From: Dolomitihabitans soli
Lineage (GTDB): Bacteria; Actinomycetota; Actinomycetes; Streptosporangiales; Streptosporangiaceae
Assembly (NCBI RefSeq): GCF_022213955.1
Contig: NZ_JAKNTW010000008.1
Location: 404,953 to 468,952, forward strand
Direction of reading: 5' to 3'
DNA length: 64,000 nucleotides
Numbering within the stretch: the first letter of the stretch is position 1; every line of letters begins with the position of its first letter. A program made the translations under genes and the position numbers. Positions 7,904 to 15,764 of the stretch are shown in pieces. The notes under the pieces were generated by a model. The model was not told where the DNA came from and ran no database searches. It was given only the letters and a program-made list of their open reading frames with translations.

Positions 7904-9357
7904 CAGTGCTCCTCCTCCGCCGTCGCAGGCCGGTTGCTCTTCGGCGCGATAGGGCCGCCCGCGCCTGCGGCCCTGCGCGCGATGGCGGCAGCCGGGCCGA
8001 TGCTGCTGATCAGGTAGGCCGCGAGTAGTTCCAGGGACTCGCGTCCGTGCTGCCTCATCGTGAGCCGCCTGTCTTCGGCCTTGGCGAGGGCGCTCACCGG
8101 GGCGATCTGACCCAGCCACAGCCCGCCGAGCGCGGCCAGCCGTACCGGCCAGGGCGACGCTCGACGAGCCGCGATCACGAGACAGGCCAGTGTGGACGGG
8201 CTGCGCAGCAACCAGCTCGCACCCCGGTAGGCGCCGGTGCCGAGCGCGAGGGCCCGTCCGGCAGCGGAGCCGTGATCGGCTGCGCGGGATTGGGCGGCGC
8301 AGCGGGGATAGTCGAGGTAGTTGTGGAACCACCGCTCTCCCTGAGAGAGCAGCTCGCGAAGGGTGCCGGGCGCATCGGCCTGGGTGGTGAATGGGAGCGA
8401 ATCCACCGGAATCTGTTCCACCGTCAGCCGGTATCCGAAGGGGAGATCGTCCAGGGCGGTGAAGGTCGGCAGCCCGCCGACGCGGCGGAAGACGTCGAGC
8501 CGTACCAGAAGCCCGTGCCCCACTGTCTGCGCCAGCCCTCGCGCCAGTGCGTCCGCCCACTCGAAGCCGCTCGGTCTCCGAACCGCCCTGGCGTAACGGT
8601 GAAACGACGGGACCTCCCTGCGCAGCGTCCACAGAGTCTGGAGGCGAGCGGCTCCCTGGCACAGGGCCGGTTCCCACGCTCGCGAATCGGTGTCGGGGGC
8701 GGCGAAACGGGCCGATTGCTGGATCACTGCAGGAGGCTCGCCGTCGGCCTGAGCCCGCTGCCGGATGAACGCCGCGGTACGGCGGAGCAGAGCCAGGTCC
8801 GGCCGGGAGTCGATGTCGTAGACGGCGACGTAGGCCGTACCACCGTCTCGGGGCAGGTGCTCGACGGCGTGGTTGACCTGGGCTGCCTTGCGACCATCGC
8901 CTGAGTAGTGGATGTGCCGAATAGGCAGATCACGGACGGCGGGTTGATCGAGTTCCCGGGCCAGCACCTGCCCGGTCAGCGGAGGCCCCCCGCGCGACAC
9001 CCTTCCTACGCTCACTTCCTCGTTCGAGAGGTGGAAGGGGTGAGTCCGCGGCCGGTGCGCTTCGCGTTCGCGTCTCTCGCGCTCGGTCGTGACAAAGGTG
9101 ACCGTCGAGCGTGGCAGATGACGGAGCAGGTCAGCGAACCATTCGACGGCTGCGCGGATGTGCTGCTGCTCACGCAGCACCGGGATCACGATGTGCAGCA
9201 CGAGATCGTCGGCGGAAGGCTCCGGGCAGTTGGGACGGTCGATCGTCGCCAGGGCGCGCCTGAGCTGCCAGAGGCCAACGGCGTGCCGCGCCGCGACCGC
9301 CACCACTATCCACCAGTCGAGCCTGCGACACAGCGACGTCTCAGCGCGTGAGGCCAT
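7903..9357 (-). CDS. GT2-like glycosyltransferase with C-terminal hydrophobic region
   Basis: This 484-residue glycosyltransferase has a GT-A-type fold: HIVIPVLREQQHIRAAVEWF is the nucleotide-binding N-terminus and VYDIDSRPD carries the DxD metal motif at Asp181/Asp183. TALDDLPFGYRLT fits the acceptor-side acidic motif of GT2 enzymes. An N-terminal hydrophobic helix (WWIVVAVAARHAVGLW) and hydrophobic stretches after residue 370 suggest membrane association. An insert of charged residues at about 90-130 is unusual. It sits next to a GT8 enzyme and a UDP-xylose-synthase-like gene, so one or both transferases may attach a pentose or hexose to the pathway product (inference). Confidence 0.75.
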   Translation of the reverse strand: MASRAETSLCRRLDWWIVVAVAARHAVGLWQLRRALATIDRPNCPEPSADDLVLHIVIPVLREQQHIRAAVEWFADLLRHLPRSTVTFVTTERERREREAHRPRTHPFHLSNEEVSVGRVSRGGPPLTGQVLARELDQPAVRDLPIRHIHYSGDGRKAAQVNHAVEHLPRDGGTAYVAVYDIDSRPDLALLRRTAAFIRQRAQADGEPPAVIQQSARFAAPDTDSRAWEPALCQGAARLQTLWTLRREVPSFHRYARAVRRPSGFEWADALARGLAQTVGHGLLVRLDVFRRVGGLPTFTALDDLPFGYRLTVEQIPVDSLPFTTQADAPGTLRELLSQGERWFHNYLDYPRCAAQSRAADHGSAAGRALALGTGAYRGASWLLRSPSTLACLVIAARRASPWPVRLAALGGLWLGQIAPVSALAKAEDRRLTMRQHGRESLELLAAYLISSIGPAAAIARRAAGAGGPIAPKSNRPATAEEEH

Positions 9358-10219
9358 CAGTCCCGGCCTCCTTCACCGCATGAAGGAACCCCAGGTAGAG
9401 GTCATGTACGACACCTGCCGGATAGCCGGGGAGCCACGGCTTGGCCGGGCCGGCGAAGTGCAGCACCGCCGCGTTGCCCTCGTCCGCGAGCAACGTCTCC
9501 AGCGGAGACACCGGCTCGGCGTAGTGCACGAACCCTTCCCGCTTGGACAGCGAGGACAGGGCAAAGGTGTTCCATCGCCGTTCCAGTCGTATCCAGTCGT
9601 CATCGACAGCCCAGTTCAGCGCATCCTGATCCCAGAACGTGACGCTTTCGGGGTGCTCGGTGAGGAAGTGCCGAGCCTGTTCGAAGAGACGCAGCCGCTC
9701 GCACTGCGCCAGGTCGAGCAGCATCACGCCGCTGTTGAAGTACTCGCGACCGGCAGGTAGCCCAAGTTCTCGCCAACCCGGCAACGCGATGCCCTGGCCG
9801 ATGATCGGGTTCTGCGGGTCGCGGACCGCCGCCACCGGCACGCCGCCAAGCTCGCGGGCCAGCAGGGGACAAAGGTCCCCGAGCACCAAGACGTCGGCGT
9901 CCAGGTACAGCACAGCGGTCTCTTCTCTGAGAGCTTCGCCGATGGCGAGCCGTAGATAGACCGCTTCGCTTACCCAGCCGGACACAGGGTGCCGGATCCG
10001 CCCAGCCAGCACGGTACGGAGCTCAAGCCACAGGCCCAGGCGGCGGGCATCAGCCCGAATCAGCCGGGCCAACCCGTCGTCGAGCCCGCTGTGGAGCACG
10101 AACAGACGCAACTCGTCGAGGCAGTCATCGTGGGCGACTGCCAGCGACTCCATCATCACGCGAAGCGGCAGCACGTAGCCGTCGTCCACACCGCACACGA
10201 TCGGCGGCAACCGGGTCAT
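9341..10219 (-). CDS. GT8-family glycosyltransferase
   Basis: This 292-residue retaining glycosyltransferase resembles the LgtC/glycogenin GT8 family. Diagnostic segments in order are IVCGVDDGYVLPLRVMMESL at the N-terminus, VLYLDADVLVLGDL with DxD at Asp107/Asp109, EYFNSGVMLLDL, FWDQDALNWA, and the C-terminal HFAGPAKPW that carries the second metal ligand. All are intact. The ATG at 10219 overlaps the epimerase stop as ATGA; an extended frame upstream is an artefact. The adjacent UDP-xylose-synthase-like gene suggests a UDP-sugar donor, consistent with GT8 chemistry. Its 3' end overlaps the GT2 gene by 17 bases. Confidence 0.87.
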   Translation of the reverse strand: MTRLPPIVCGVDDGYVLPLRVMMESLAVAHDDCLDELRLFVLHSGLDDGLARLIRADARRLGLWLELRTVLAGRIRHPVSGWVSEAVYLRLAIGEALREETAVLYLDADVLVLGDLCPLLARELGGVPVAAVRDPQNPIIGQGIALPGWRELGLPAGREYFNSGVMLLDLAQCERLRLFEQARHFLTEHPESVTFWDQDALNWAVDDDWIRLERRWNTFALSSLSKREGFVHYAEPVSPLETLLADEGNAAVLHFAGPAKPWLPGYPAGVVHDLYLGFLHAVKEAGTDGLTR

Positions 10220-11184
10220 CGGGCACCCCCGTCCATCTCGGCGAGAGTCAGCGCCAGCCCGTCCAGTAAGCCCACTCTCGGCGCCCATCCCAATACCGCC
10301 CGCGCCAAAGCGATATCCGGACACCGACGCCGGGGGTCGTCGACGGGCAGGGGCACGAACTCCACAGCAGACGAGGAGCCGCACAACCGCCTGATCTCCT
10401 CGGCCAGCTGGAGAATGGTGATCTCCTCGGGGTTACCGATATTCACCGGCCCCTGATGCCCGCTCGCCGCCATGGCCAGGAGCCCTGAGACCGTGTCGGA
10501 GATGTAGCACAGCGAGCGGGTCTGGCTCCCGTCACCGGCGACGGTGAGCGGTCGCCCGGTCCTCGCCTGCTGGAGGAAGGCGGGAACCGCCCGCCCGTCG
10601 TCCGGGCGCATCCGCGGGCCGTACGTGTTGAAGATCCGTACGATGGCCGTGTCTGCCAGGCACTCCCGGCGGAATGAAGCGGTGAGGGCCTCCGCGTAGC
10701 GTTTCGCCTCGTCGTACACGCTGCGTGGGCCGACCGGATTGACATTGCCCCGGTACGGCTCAGCCTGCGGGTGTTCTAGAGGGTCGCCGTAGACCTCGGA
10801 GGTCGACGCGAGGAGAAAGCGGGCCCGCTTGGCGCTGGCCAGCTCCAGCGCGTTGAGGGTCCCGATCGCTCCCGACTTGAGCGTGGCCAGCGGATGCAGC
10901 GCGTAGTCCAGGGGCGACGCCGGAGAGGCCAGATGCAGAACGTGATCCACGGATCCTGATAGCTCGATCGGCGTGGTGATGTCGTGCTCGATCAGCTCGA
11001 ACGCCGCGACGTCCTTCAGGCAGGAGACGTTGTCCAGGCAGCCGGAACTCAGATTGTCGATGCCGACGACGTGAGCACCCGCCTGCACCAGGCGCTCGCA
11101 GAGATGGGATCCGATGAACCCTGCGGCTCCGGTCACCACGACCTTCCGCCCGGCGAAGGTACGGCTGGCATCATCCGTGTTCAT
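10216..11184 (-). CDS. UDP-glucuronate decarboxylase-like NAD-dependent SDR
   Basis: This 322-residue extended short-chain dehydrogenase has VVVTGAAGFIGSHLCERL for NAD binding and the catalytic YxxxK at Tyr157/Lys161. The internal signatures match UDP-xylose synthase (UXS) more closely than other epimerases: HLASPASPLDY, LLASTSEVYGDPLEHPQ, YRGNVNPVGPRSVYDEAKR, IVRIFNTYGPRM and GDGSQTRSLCYI. UXS converts UDP-glucuronate to UDP-xylose by oxidation, decarboxylation and reduction, all on bound NAD. No UDP-glucose dehydrogenase is seen in the window, so its substrate would come from elsewhere. It is probably the sugar-donor step of the operon; a dTDP-sugar substrate cannot be excluded. Confidence 0.83.
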   Translation of the reverse strand: MNTDDASRTFAGRKVVVTGAAGFIGSHLCERLVQAGAHVVGIDNLSSGCLDNVSCLKDVAAFELIEHDITTPIELSGSVDHVLHLASPASPLDYALHPLATLKSGAIGTLNALELASAKRARFLLASTSEVYGDPLEHPQAEPYRGNVNPVGPRSVYDEAKRYAEALTASFRRECLADTAIVRIFNTYGPRMRPDDGRAVPAFLQQARTGRPLTVAGDGSQTRSLCYISDTVSGLLAMAASGHQGPVNIGNPEEITILQLAEEIRRLCGSSSAVEFVPLPVDDPRRRCPDIALARAVLGWAPRVGLLDGLALTLAEMDGGAR

Positions 11185-12331
11185 GGGGGGCACCCCTGCG
11201 GTAGAAGGAATCGATCCAGATGGCGGCGACGAGGGCGCGCGTCGCAGGCGCCACCTCGTAGAGGCCGGGGTCGTGAGGAACAAGGGTCAGCTGACCGAGA
11301 GCTGCGAGGATCTCCGCCTGAACGAGGTGGATAGACGGACCGACTGCGGAACCGTGCAGGAAGTTCACCGCGTTCCCGCCGTTGAGCAGGTAGAAGGACC
11401 TCCCCGCGTGCGAGTAGCGAGTGACGTGGGGTGCGACCGGGATGCGGTCGAACAGTGTGTCGGCCGTCTCCAGGTCCAGCTCGTCGTCGTGTGACGTCGC
11501 GCTGGCGACGTAAGCGCCATCACGCAGATGGGTGAAGTCCATACCGCGTAGCGCCCGGTTGCCCGTGGCGCAGAAGACCAGGTCAGCCCCCGGCAGCCAG
11601 TCCTTTGGGTATGCGGATCCCCGGTGGCCGAGCGCGAGTGCCTGCGCCAGCCGTACCGGGTCGGTGTCCACGACCGTCACCTCGACGTGCCGGGCCTGCA
11701 GTGCCCTGGCGATGCCCGCGCCGATCTTGCCGAAGCCGAGGACGCACGCCGCACGCCCGTGGAGGACATCGCTCCTGCTGCGGATGAGCGCCTCGGCCGA
11801 GAACACGATCGCTTCGCCGACGAGCGAGTCCTCCGGCTCCTTGAGCGGGCTGCGGGCAACGCTGTAGACCGGGCAGGGCAGCTTCTCATGCTTCAGATAG
11901 CGGCGCAGCCCGTTCTCTGTGTCCTCCACGACGCCGAGAATCTGGCCGGAGAACCCGTCGCACACTTCGGCCAGGGCAGGGGCGAAGTAGCCGCCCACGT
12001 CGATCAGCGTGAGTGGCTGGCCCGCTGCCCGCGCTTCCAGGTACCCAAGGAGGAAGTGGGGATCGGCGAATCGCTGACGGTGCAGTTGGTCGCACCGGCT
12101 GACGCTTTGGACCTGCACCAGGGCCTGGCTGTCGATCGACTTCGGTTTGGGCAGCACGGCGGCGACAGCGGAGACCCTGCCCAGCGCTTCGACGAAGGCC
12201 GGCTGGCCGGGGAGCATGTGGGCGACCACGATGGAGATCGCCTGGCCGCTCACGTACGGAAGCCGGTTGAGAAGGTTGTCGAAGAACGCGGGCGACAGGG
12301 TTGGCTCAGTGAGCGGGATCCGACCGTTCAT
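11171..12331 (-). CDS. Adenosylhomocysteinase-superfamily NAD-binding protein
   Basis: The 386-residue product aligns with the NAD-binding part of S-adenosylhomocysteine hydrolase: LTLIDVGGYF corresponds to the DDGGDL segment, VVEDTENGLRRY to the SEETTTG segment, and the Rossmann motif ACVLGFGKIGAGIARAL follows, then VTVVDTDP. Near the C-terminus LLNGGNAVNFLHG matches the region that closes over NAD in the hydrolase. The N-terminal substrate domain is short and lacks the usual His- and Asp-containing adenosine-binding motifs, so true SAH hydrolysis is doubtful. It may carry out NAD-assisted redox chemistry on another nucleoside or sugar (inference). It is the second gene of the operon. Confidence 0.7.
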   Translation of the reverse strand: MNGRIPLTEPTLSPAFFDNLLNRLPYVSGQAISIVVAHMLPGQPAFVEALGRVSAVAAVLPKPKSIDSQALVQVQSVSRCDQLHRQRFADPHFLLGYLEARAAGQPLTLIDVGGYFAPALAEVCDGFSGQILGVVEDTENGLRRYLKHEKLPCPVYSVARSPLKEPEDSLVGEAIVFSAEALIRSRSDVLHGRAACVLGFGKIGAGIARALQARHVEVTVVDTDPVRLAQALALGHRGSAYPKDWLPGADLVFCATGNRALRGMDFTHLRDGAYVASATSHDDELDLETADTLFDRIPVAPHVTRYSHAGRSFYLLNGGNAVNFLHGSAVGPSIHLVQAEILAALGQLTLVPHDPGLYEVAPATRALVAAIWIDSFYRRGAPHEHG

Positions 12332-12738
12332 GACGCTCCGCCCTCCGCCATGAGCGAGAACCAGACGTCCTTCCCGCTATTCGTGACCTCGCAGCCCCAG
12401 TTGCGGGACATGGCGGCCACCAAATGGAGGCCGTGACCGTCCTGGCTGTCCCAGCTGGGCTGTCTCATCTCCGGCTTTCGCCGGTCGGTGTCGCTCACCC
12501 GGATGTGGACCCCGTCCAGGTAGGGCCGCAGGAGAAGCGTGCAGTCGTTCGATGAGGCGTGTTTGTGAACGTTCGCCAGCAGCTCGTTGACGCCGAGCGC
12601 GGCATCGTCGGCCAGATGGCTTCGTTTCCACACGGCCAGCTGCGAACGTACGATGCGGCGGATGTGCTCCATCTGTTCCGGTGCCACATGCAGCTGCATC
12701 GTGAGGTGGCTCTCCGGGGGGTACGTCATGCAATTCAC
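12328..12738 (-). CDS. RsbW-like ATP-binding regulatory protein
   Basis: This 136-residue protein has the HATPase fold of anti-sigma-factor kinases. The N-box is GVNELLANVHKHA, the G1 box VSDTD, and the G2 box DGHGLHLV. No DNA-binding or receiver domain is present. The start is GTG at 12738 with an AAGGA ribosome-binding site seven bases upstream; a second start three codons later is possible. It is the first gene of the eleven-gene minus-strand operon and faces the XRE regulator. Such ATPase/XRE pairs are common in actinomycetes and are thought to control neighbouring development or secondary-metabolism genes, so it probably regulates this cluster (inference). Confidence 0.82.
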   Translation of the reverse strand: MNCMTYPPESHLTMQLHVAPEQMEHIRRIVRSQLAVWKRSHLADDAALGVNELLANVHKHASSNDCTLLLRPYLDGVHIRVSDTDRRKPEMRQPSWDSQDGHGLHLVAAMSRNWGCEVTNSGKDVWFSLMAEGGAS

Positions 12739-12828
12739 GGAGAATTCCTTTCACCGGATGGCCACCACACCGTGTTGAGCGGTCGCGGCTGTGATCACCT
12801 CGGAAGCGATTCCTCGTATGGTGTGTAC

Positions 12829-12844
12829 TGACTGCTAACAGTCA
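12829..12844. promoter_or_regulatory. Palindromic operator candidate in the divergent regulatory region
   Basis: TGACTG-CTAA-CAGTCA is a perfect inverted repeat with six-base arms and a four-base spacer. It lies in the 190-bp intergenic region between the ATP-binding protein operon (minus) and the XRE regulator (plus), 85 bases upstream of the regulator start, and is followed by an extra GTCA half-arm. Position and symmetry fit a binding site for the XRE dimer controlling both directions (inference). No convincing -35/-10 pair is evident. Confidence 0.45.
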
Positions 12845-12930
12845 GTCACTATTAAGAGCGCGAGAAGAGCGCGTGCCTACGACTGGATGCGGACAGCTCC
12901 CCTGTCCGCTTGGCCGCCCATGGAGGCGGG

Positions 12931-14325
12931 ATGCCACAGCCCCCGAAGCGTCTGGAACCGGGGAGATCCGCACGTCACTGGTTCGGCGCCGAGCTGAGGA
13001 GCCGACGCATCGGACGCGCCTGGAAGCAGCGCGAGCTGGCCGCGTTGGTTCACGTCAGCGCTGATCTGATCAGGAAGATCGAGACCGCCGACCGCAGGTG
13101 CACCGAGGATCTCGCGCGACGGCTGGACACCGCCCTGGGTACCGGCGGCCTCTTCTCCCGCGCGTTGCTCCTCGTGGACGCCGAAGCGGACAGATCGCCA
13201 TCTGAAGCGGACAAACACCAGCTGGGCGCCCCTCCAGGTTCGGATCACCCCGCAGGCGGCCGCATGCTGGCAGTGGATGATTCCTCACAACCGGACGGGA
13301 GTCCCGATCCTGTGGACCGTCGATCCTTCCTCGCCGTCAGTGGCTTCGCCGCCCTGCTGCCAGCGGCGTTGCCCGGTCTCGTCAGACCTCTCGATCGCGC
13401 GTCACTGCCCCGAACCGTCAGCCCGGACGAGATCCAGCAGATAATGGACGCCGCGAGTCTCCTGTCCCGATGGGACAACCACTACGGAGGCGCCGGGATC
13501 GTTCGCGAGACCGCCATGGCGCAGCTGCAGTGGACCACCGGCCTACTCCAGGTGCACTGCTCGGAGAGGCTGCGTCCCCAGCTGTTCGCGGCGGCGGCGC
13601 GGCTCGGAATGGTCGTCGGCGCGACGGCTTTCGACGCGTGCGGGCACACGGACGCGCGGCAGGCGTTCGCCTTCGCCGCGGTGTGCGCCGAGGAGGCAGG
13701 AGAGTGGCATCTCCGCGCCAAGATCTATTCTTTCCGCGCTCGTCAGGAGATCTGGGTGGGTAACTCCGACTCCGGGCTGACCTACGCCGAGCTTGGACTT
13801 GCCCGCGCGGACCGGCTCACCGCCACCGAACGCGCCATGTTGCACACCGCACGAGCACGCGCCCTGGCCAAGATGGGCGACGTCCAACGGACGCTTTCGG
13901 CGATCGGCGACGCCGACGATGCCTTTGCGCAGGCCAGCCCTCAGAATGATCCGCCGTGGATGGGCTACTACGACGAGGCTCAGCACCACGGCGACACCGG
14001 GCACGCGCTCTATGACCTCGCGGCCCTGGGAGAGGACCCGGCGCCCGCCGGCGACCGGCTGCTGACCGCGATCAACGGCCACACCGACCAGTACATGCGA
14101 TCCCGGGCGATCTCCCGGACCAAGCTCGCGTCGCTGACCATGATGACCGGCGATCCCGACCAAGCCCTTGTCCTGGGCCACGCCGCCCTTGACGAGGTCG
14201 GGCGTCTGCACTCGCGGCGAGTGGCCGATGACGTGCGGGAGTTGGCCCGGCTAACCGCCTCCCGGTCGCAGAAGCCCGAAGCCGTTGCCTTGCGCGAGCG
14301 GATCGCGTTCACGCTAGGGGCTTGA
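12931..14325 (+). CDS. XRE-family transcriptional regulator with TPR-like C-terminal region
   Basis: The 464-residue protein has an N-terminal helix-turn-helix (about residues 22-75; LRSRRIGRAWKQRELAALVH then VSADLIRKIE) and a long helical C-terminal part consistent with degenerate TPRs. Between them, DRRSFLAVSGFAALLPA resembles a twin-arginine signal but is internal; this hydrophobic linker is typical of such actinomycete regulators and is not a secretion signal. The ATG at 12931 follows GGAGG by four bases. It is divergent from the eleven-gene operon and its RsbW-like first gene, and is the most likely cluster regulator. A phosphotransferase pseudogene begins directly downstream. Confidence 0.85.
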   Translation: MPQPPKRLEPGRSARHWFGAELRSRRIGRAWKQRELAALVHVSADLIRKIETADRRCTEDLARRLDTALGTGGLFSRALLLVDAEADRSPSEADKHQLGAPPGSDHPAGGRMLAVDDSSQPDGSPDPVDRRSFLAVSGFAALLPAALPGLVRPLDRASLPRTVSPDEIQQIMDAASLLSRWDNHYGGAGIVRETAMAQLQWTTGLLQVHCSERLRPQLFAAAARLGMVVGATAFDACGHTDARQAFAFAAVCAEEAGEWHLRAKIYSFRARQEIWVGNSDSGLTYAELGLARADRLTATERAMLHTARARALAKMGDVQRTLSAIGDADDAFAQASPQNDPPWMGYYDEAQHHGDTGHALYDLAALGEDPAPAGDRLLTAINGHTDQYMRSRAISRTKLASLTMMTGDPDQALVLGHAALDEVGRLHSRRVADDVRELARLTASRSQKPEAVALRERIAFTLGA

Positions 14326-14327
14326 CG

Positions 14328-14864
14328 GTGGCCGACACGCTTCCGATCCTCGTCCGGGCCTGCGCGGTCGCCGGCCTCGATGTTGAGGGGGCCGAGCCGG
14401 TGAGGCTGGCGGAGAACGCGGTGTGGCGGCTTCCGAACGCGGTGATCGCCCGTATCGCCCGGGAGGGCCAATGGACGTCAGCCGTCCGAGAGGTGGCCGT
14501 CGCGCGCTGGCTGGCGGACAACCAGGCCCCGCCGTACATCCGCTTGATGACGTCGAACAGCCAGTTGACGTCTCCGGGCGTCCTGTCACCTTCTGGGAGG
14601 AGCTGCCTCCGCACACCCAGGGGACCGTCTTGGACGTGGCCCGTATTCTCCGGCGGCTCCACAGCCTCCCGGCTCCGGCCTTCCCTATGGGCCGCCTGGA
14701 CCCTTTCGTCCGCGTCGCCGAGCGCATCGACGCGGCGGAGTTCCTTCCACCGGAAGACCGGAAGTGGCTACGCGGACGTCTCTCCGACCTTGAGCTGGCC
14801 TGGGCGGACATGTCCCCGGACCTGTCTAGTTGCGTGATCCACGGTGACGCCTGGCCCGTTCACC
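14328..14864 (+). pseudogene. Frameshifted, truncated APH-fold phosphotransferase
   Basis: Starting from GTG at 14328, three bases after the XRE stop, the frame encodes VADTLPILVRACAVAG and AENAVWRLPNAVIARIAR, closely resembling the start of the kinase at 20188-21066. Around 14525-14535 similarity jumps to the next frame, which gives SGRPVTFWEELPPHTQGT, FVRVAERIDAAEFLPPEDR and VIHGDAWP. The intact paralogue reads SRPVTFWKELPPHRPGT and VHGDLWSGN at the same places. After HGDAWP similarity stops, so the metal-binding Asn, the second Asp and the last third are missing. Both a one-base frameshift and a 3' truncation therefore inactivate it. It ends just before a large hairpin. Confidence 0.8.
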
Positions 14865-14918
14865 AGGCAAGCAGGTTGTCGGAGAAGGAGGTGTCGAGCC
14901 TGCCGATGCGCCTCCAGT

Positions 14919-14963
14919 TGGTCGGGTAGCGGGGACGCAATGCTGCGCCCCGCTACCCGACCA
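14919..14963. terminator. 16-bp perfect inverted repeat, terminator-like
   Basis: TGGTCGGGTAGCGGGG (14919-14934) pairs perfectly with its complement at 14948-14963 around a 13-base loop. There is no T-tract, which is common for actinobacterial terminators. It lies after the truncated kinase and before the gene at 15035, so it probably ends transcription from the XRE gene. An IS-end origin is also possible, since the pseudogene breaks off next to it. Confidence 0.6.
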
Positions 14964-15034
14964 CCAGTCTCTAGGATCCGCCGGGCCAGAGGGGGCGGGC
15001 CGGGTTCGGCCTTTGGGGCGAGAGGGCGAGTTGG

Positions 15035-15754
15035 ATGCGTCTGTGTGCTCCCGTGGCGGCTACAGTGCAGTCACACAGCCCGGAGGCCAAATTGCGAGAG
15101 CTGTCCACTGAAGGTATCCCGTCGGCTGTCCGCGTGGCAGGCGGCCTTGGCAACGCTGTATTCGACGCTGTCGGCCAGGATTTCGCGGCTGAGTTCTATC
15201 GGGTTGCAGCCGATGCGGGGTTCGAGACAACCGCTGATCCGTTCGATCGTGATCTTGAACCCTTTGGTGCCGCTGGCCACCTCGTTGCTGGCTCCGTCGA
15301 GGGCCGAAAGGTTCCGGGCCTTGAGATTCAGGAGCTACTCATTGCGGCGAGCGTATTTGTTGGTACGGGAGTTGCGTCGTGGGTGGTTGGCAAGGTCTGT
15401 GACGCAGTATGGGGAAGGTTGCGGCACGAGGTGGAGGGCCTCGTGCAATCTGTTCGGGAAAGACTCGCTACGTCTGAGGCCCAAAGCCAATCGTTCCCTG
15501 AGGAACCGCGACGTGTCCGGATCGTCTTTGCCACGTTGTACGCGCAGGACCCGCTTCTGGTCGAAGTCGAGCTGGATTTGGGAAGAGCCTTTGCCGCCGA
15601 CCGCAGCTTCGACGACGCCGCGGTGGCAGGACTAGTTGCCGACCTTCAGCGTCGGGGTGCCTTGGAAGGGTCGGGCGGACAGGTGGTCCGGTACCGCTGT
15701 CGGGACGGCGTTGTCCCGTCCGAGCCCGAGGTGACAGAATTGGACGTCGGCTAA
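15035..15754 (+). CDS. Hypothetical protein with one central hydrophobic segment, 239 aa
   Basis: I do not recognise this protein. The ATG at 15035 is preceded by a purine-rich GAGAGGGCGAG; GTG starts at 15053 and 15065 are alternatives. A hydrophobic segment at about residues 104-124 (ELLIAASVFVGTGVASWVVG) could be a single transmembrane helix. It is followed by an amphipathic, charged helix, then a predicted alpha/beta C-terminal domain with VRIVFATLYAQDPLLVEVEL. It converges on the CHAT-domain gene with an 11-bp gap. A functional link, for example membrane partner of the CHAT protease, is possible but only suggested by adjacency. Confidence 0.6.
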   Translation: MRLCAPVAATVQSHSPEAKLRELSTEGIPSAVRVAGGLGNAVFDAVGQDFAAEFYRVAADAGFETTADPFDRDLEPFGAAGHLVAGSVEGRKVPGLEIQELLIAASVFVGTGVASWVVGKVCDAVWGRLRHEVEGLVQSVRERLATSEAQSQSFPEEPRRVRIVFATLYAQDPLLVEVELDLGRAFAADRSFDDAAVAGLVADLQRRGALEGSGGQVVRYRCRDGVVPSEPEVTELDVG

Positions 15755-15764
15755 CTGGGCACTA

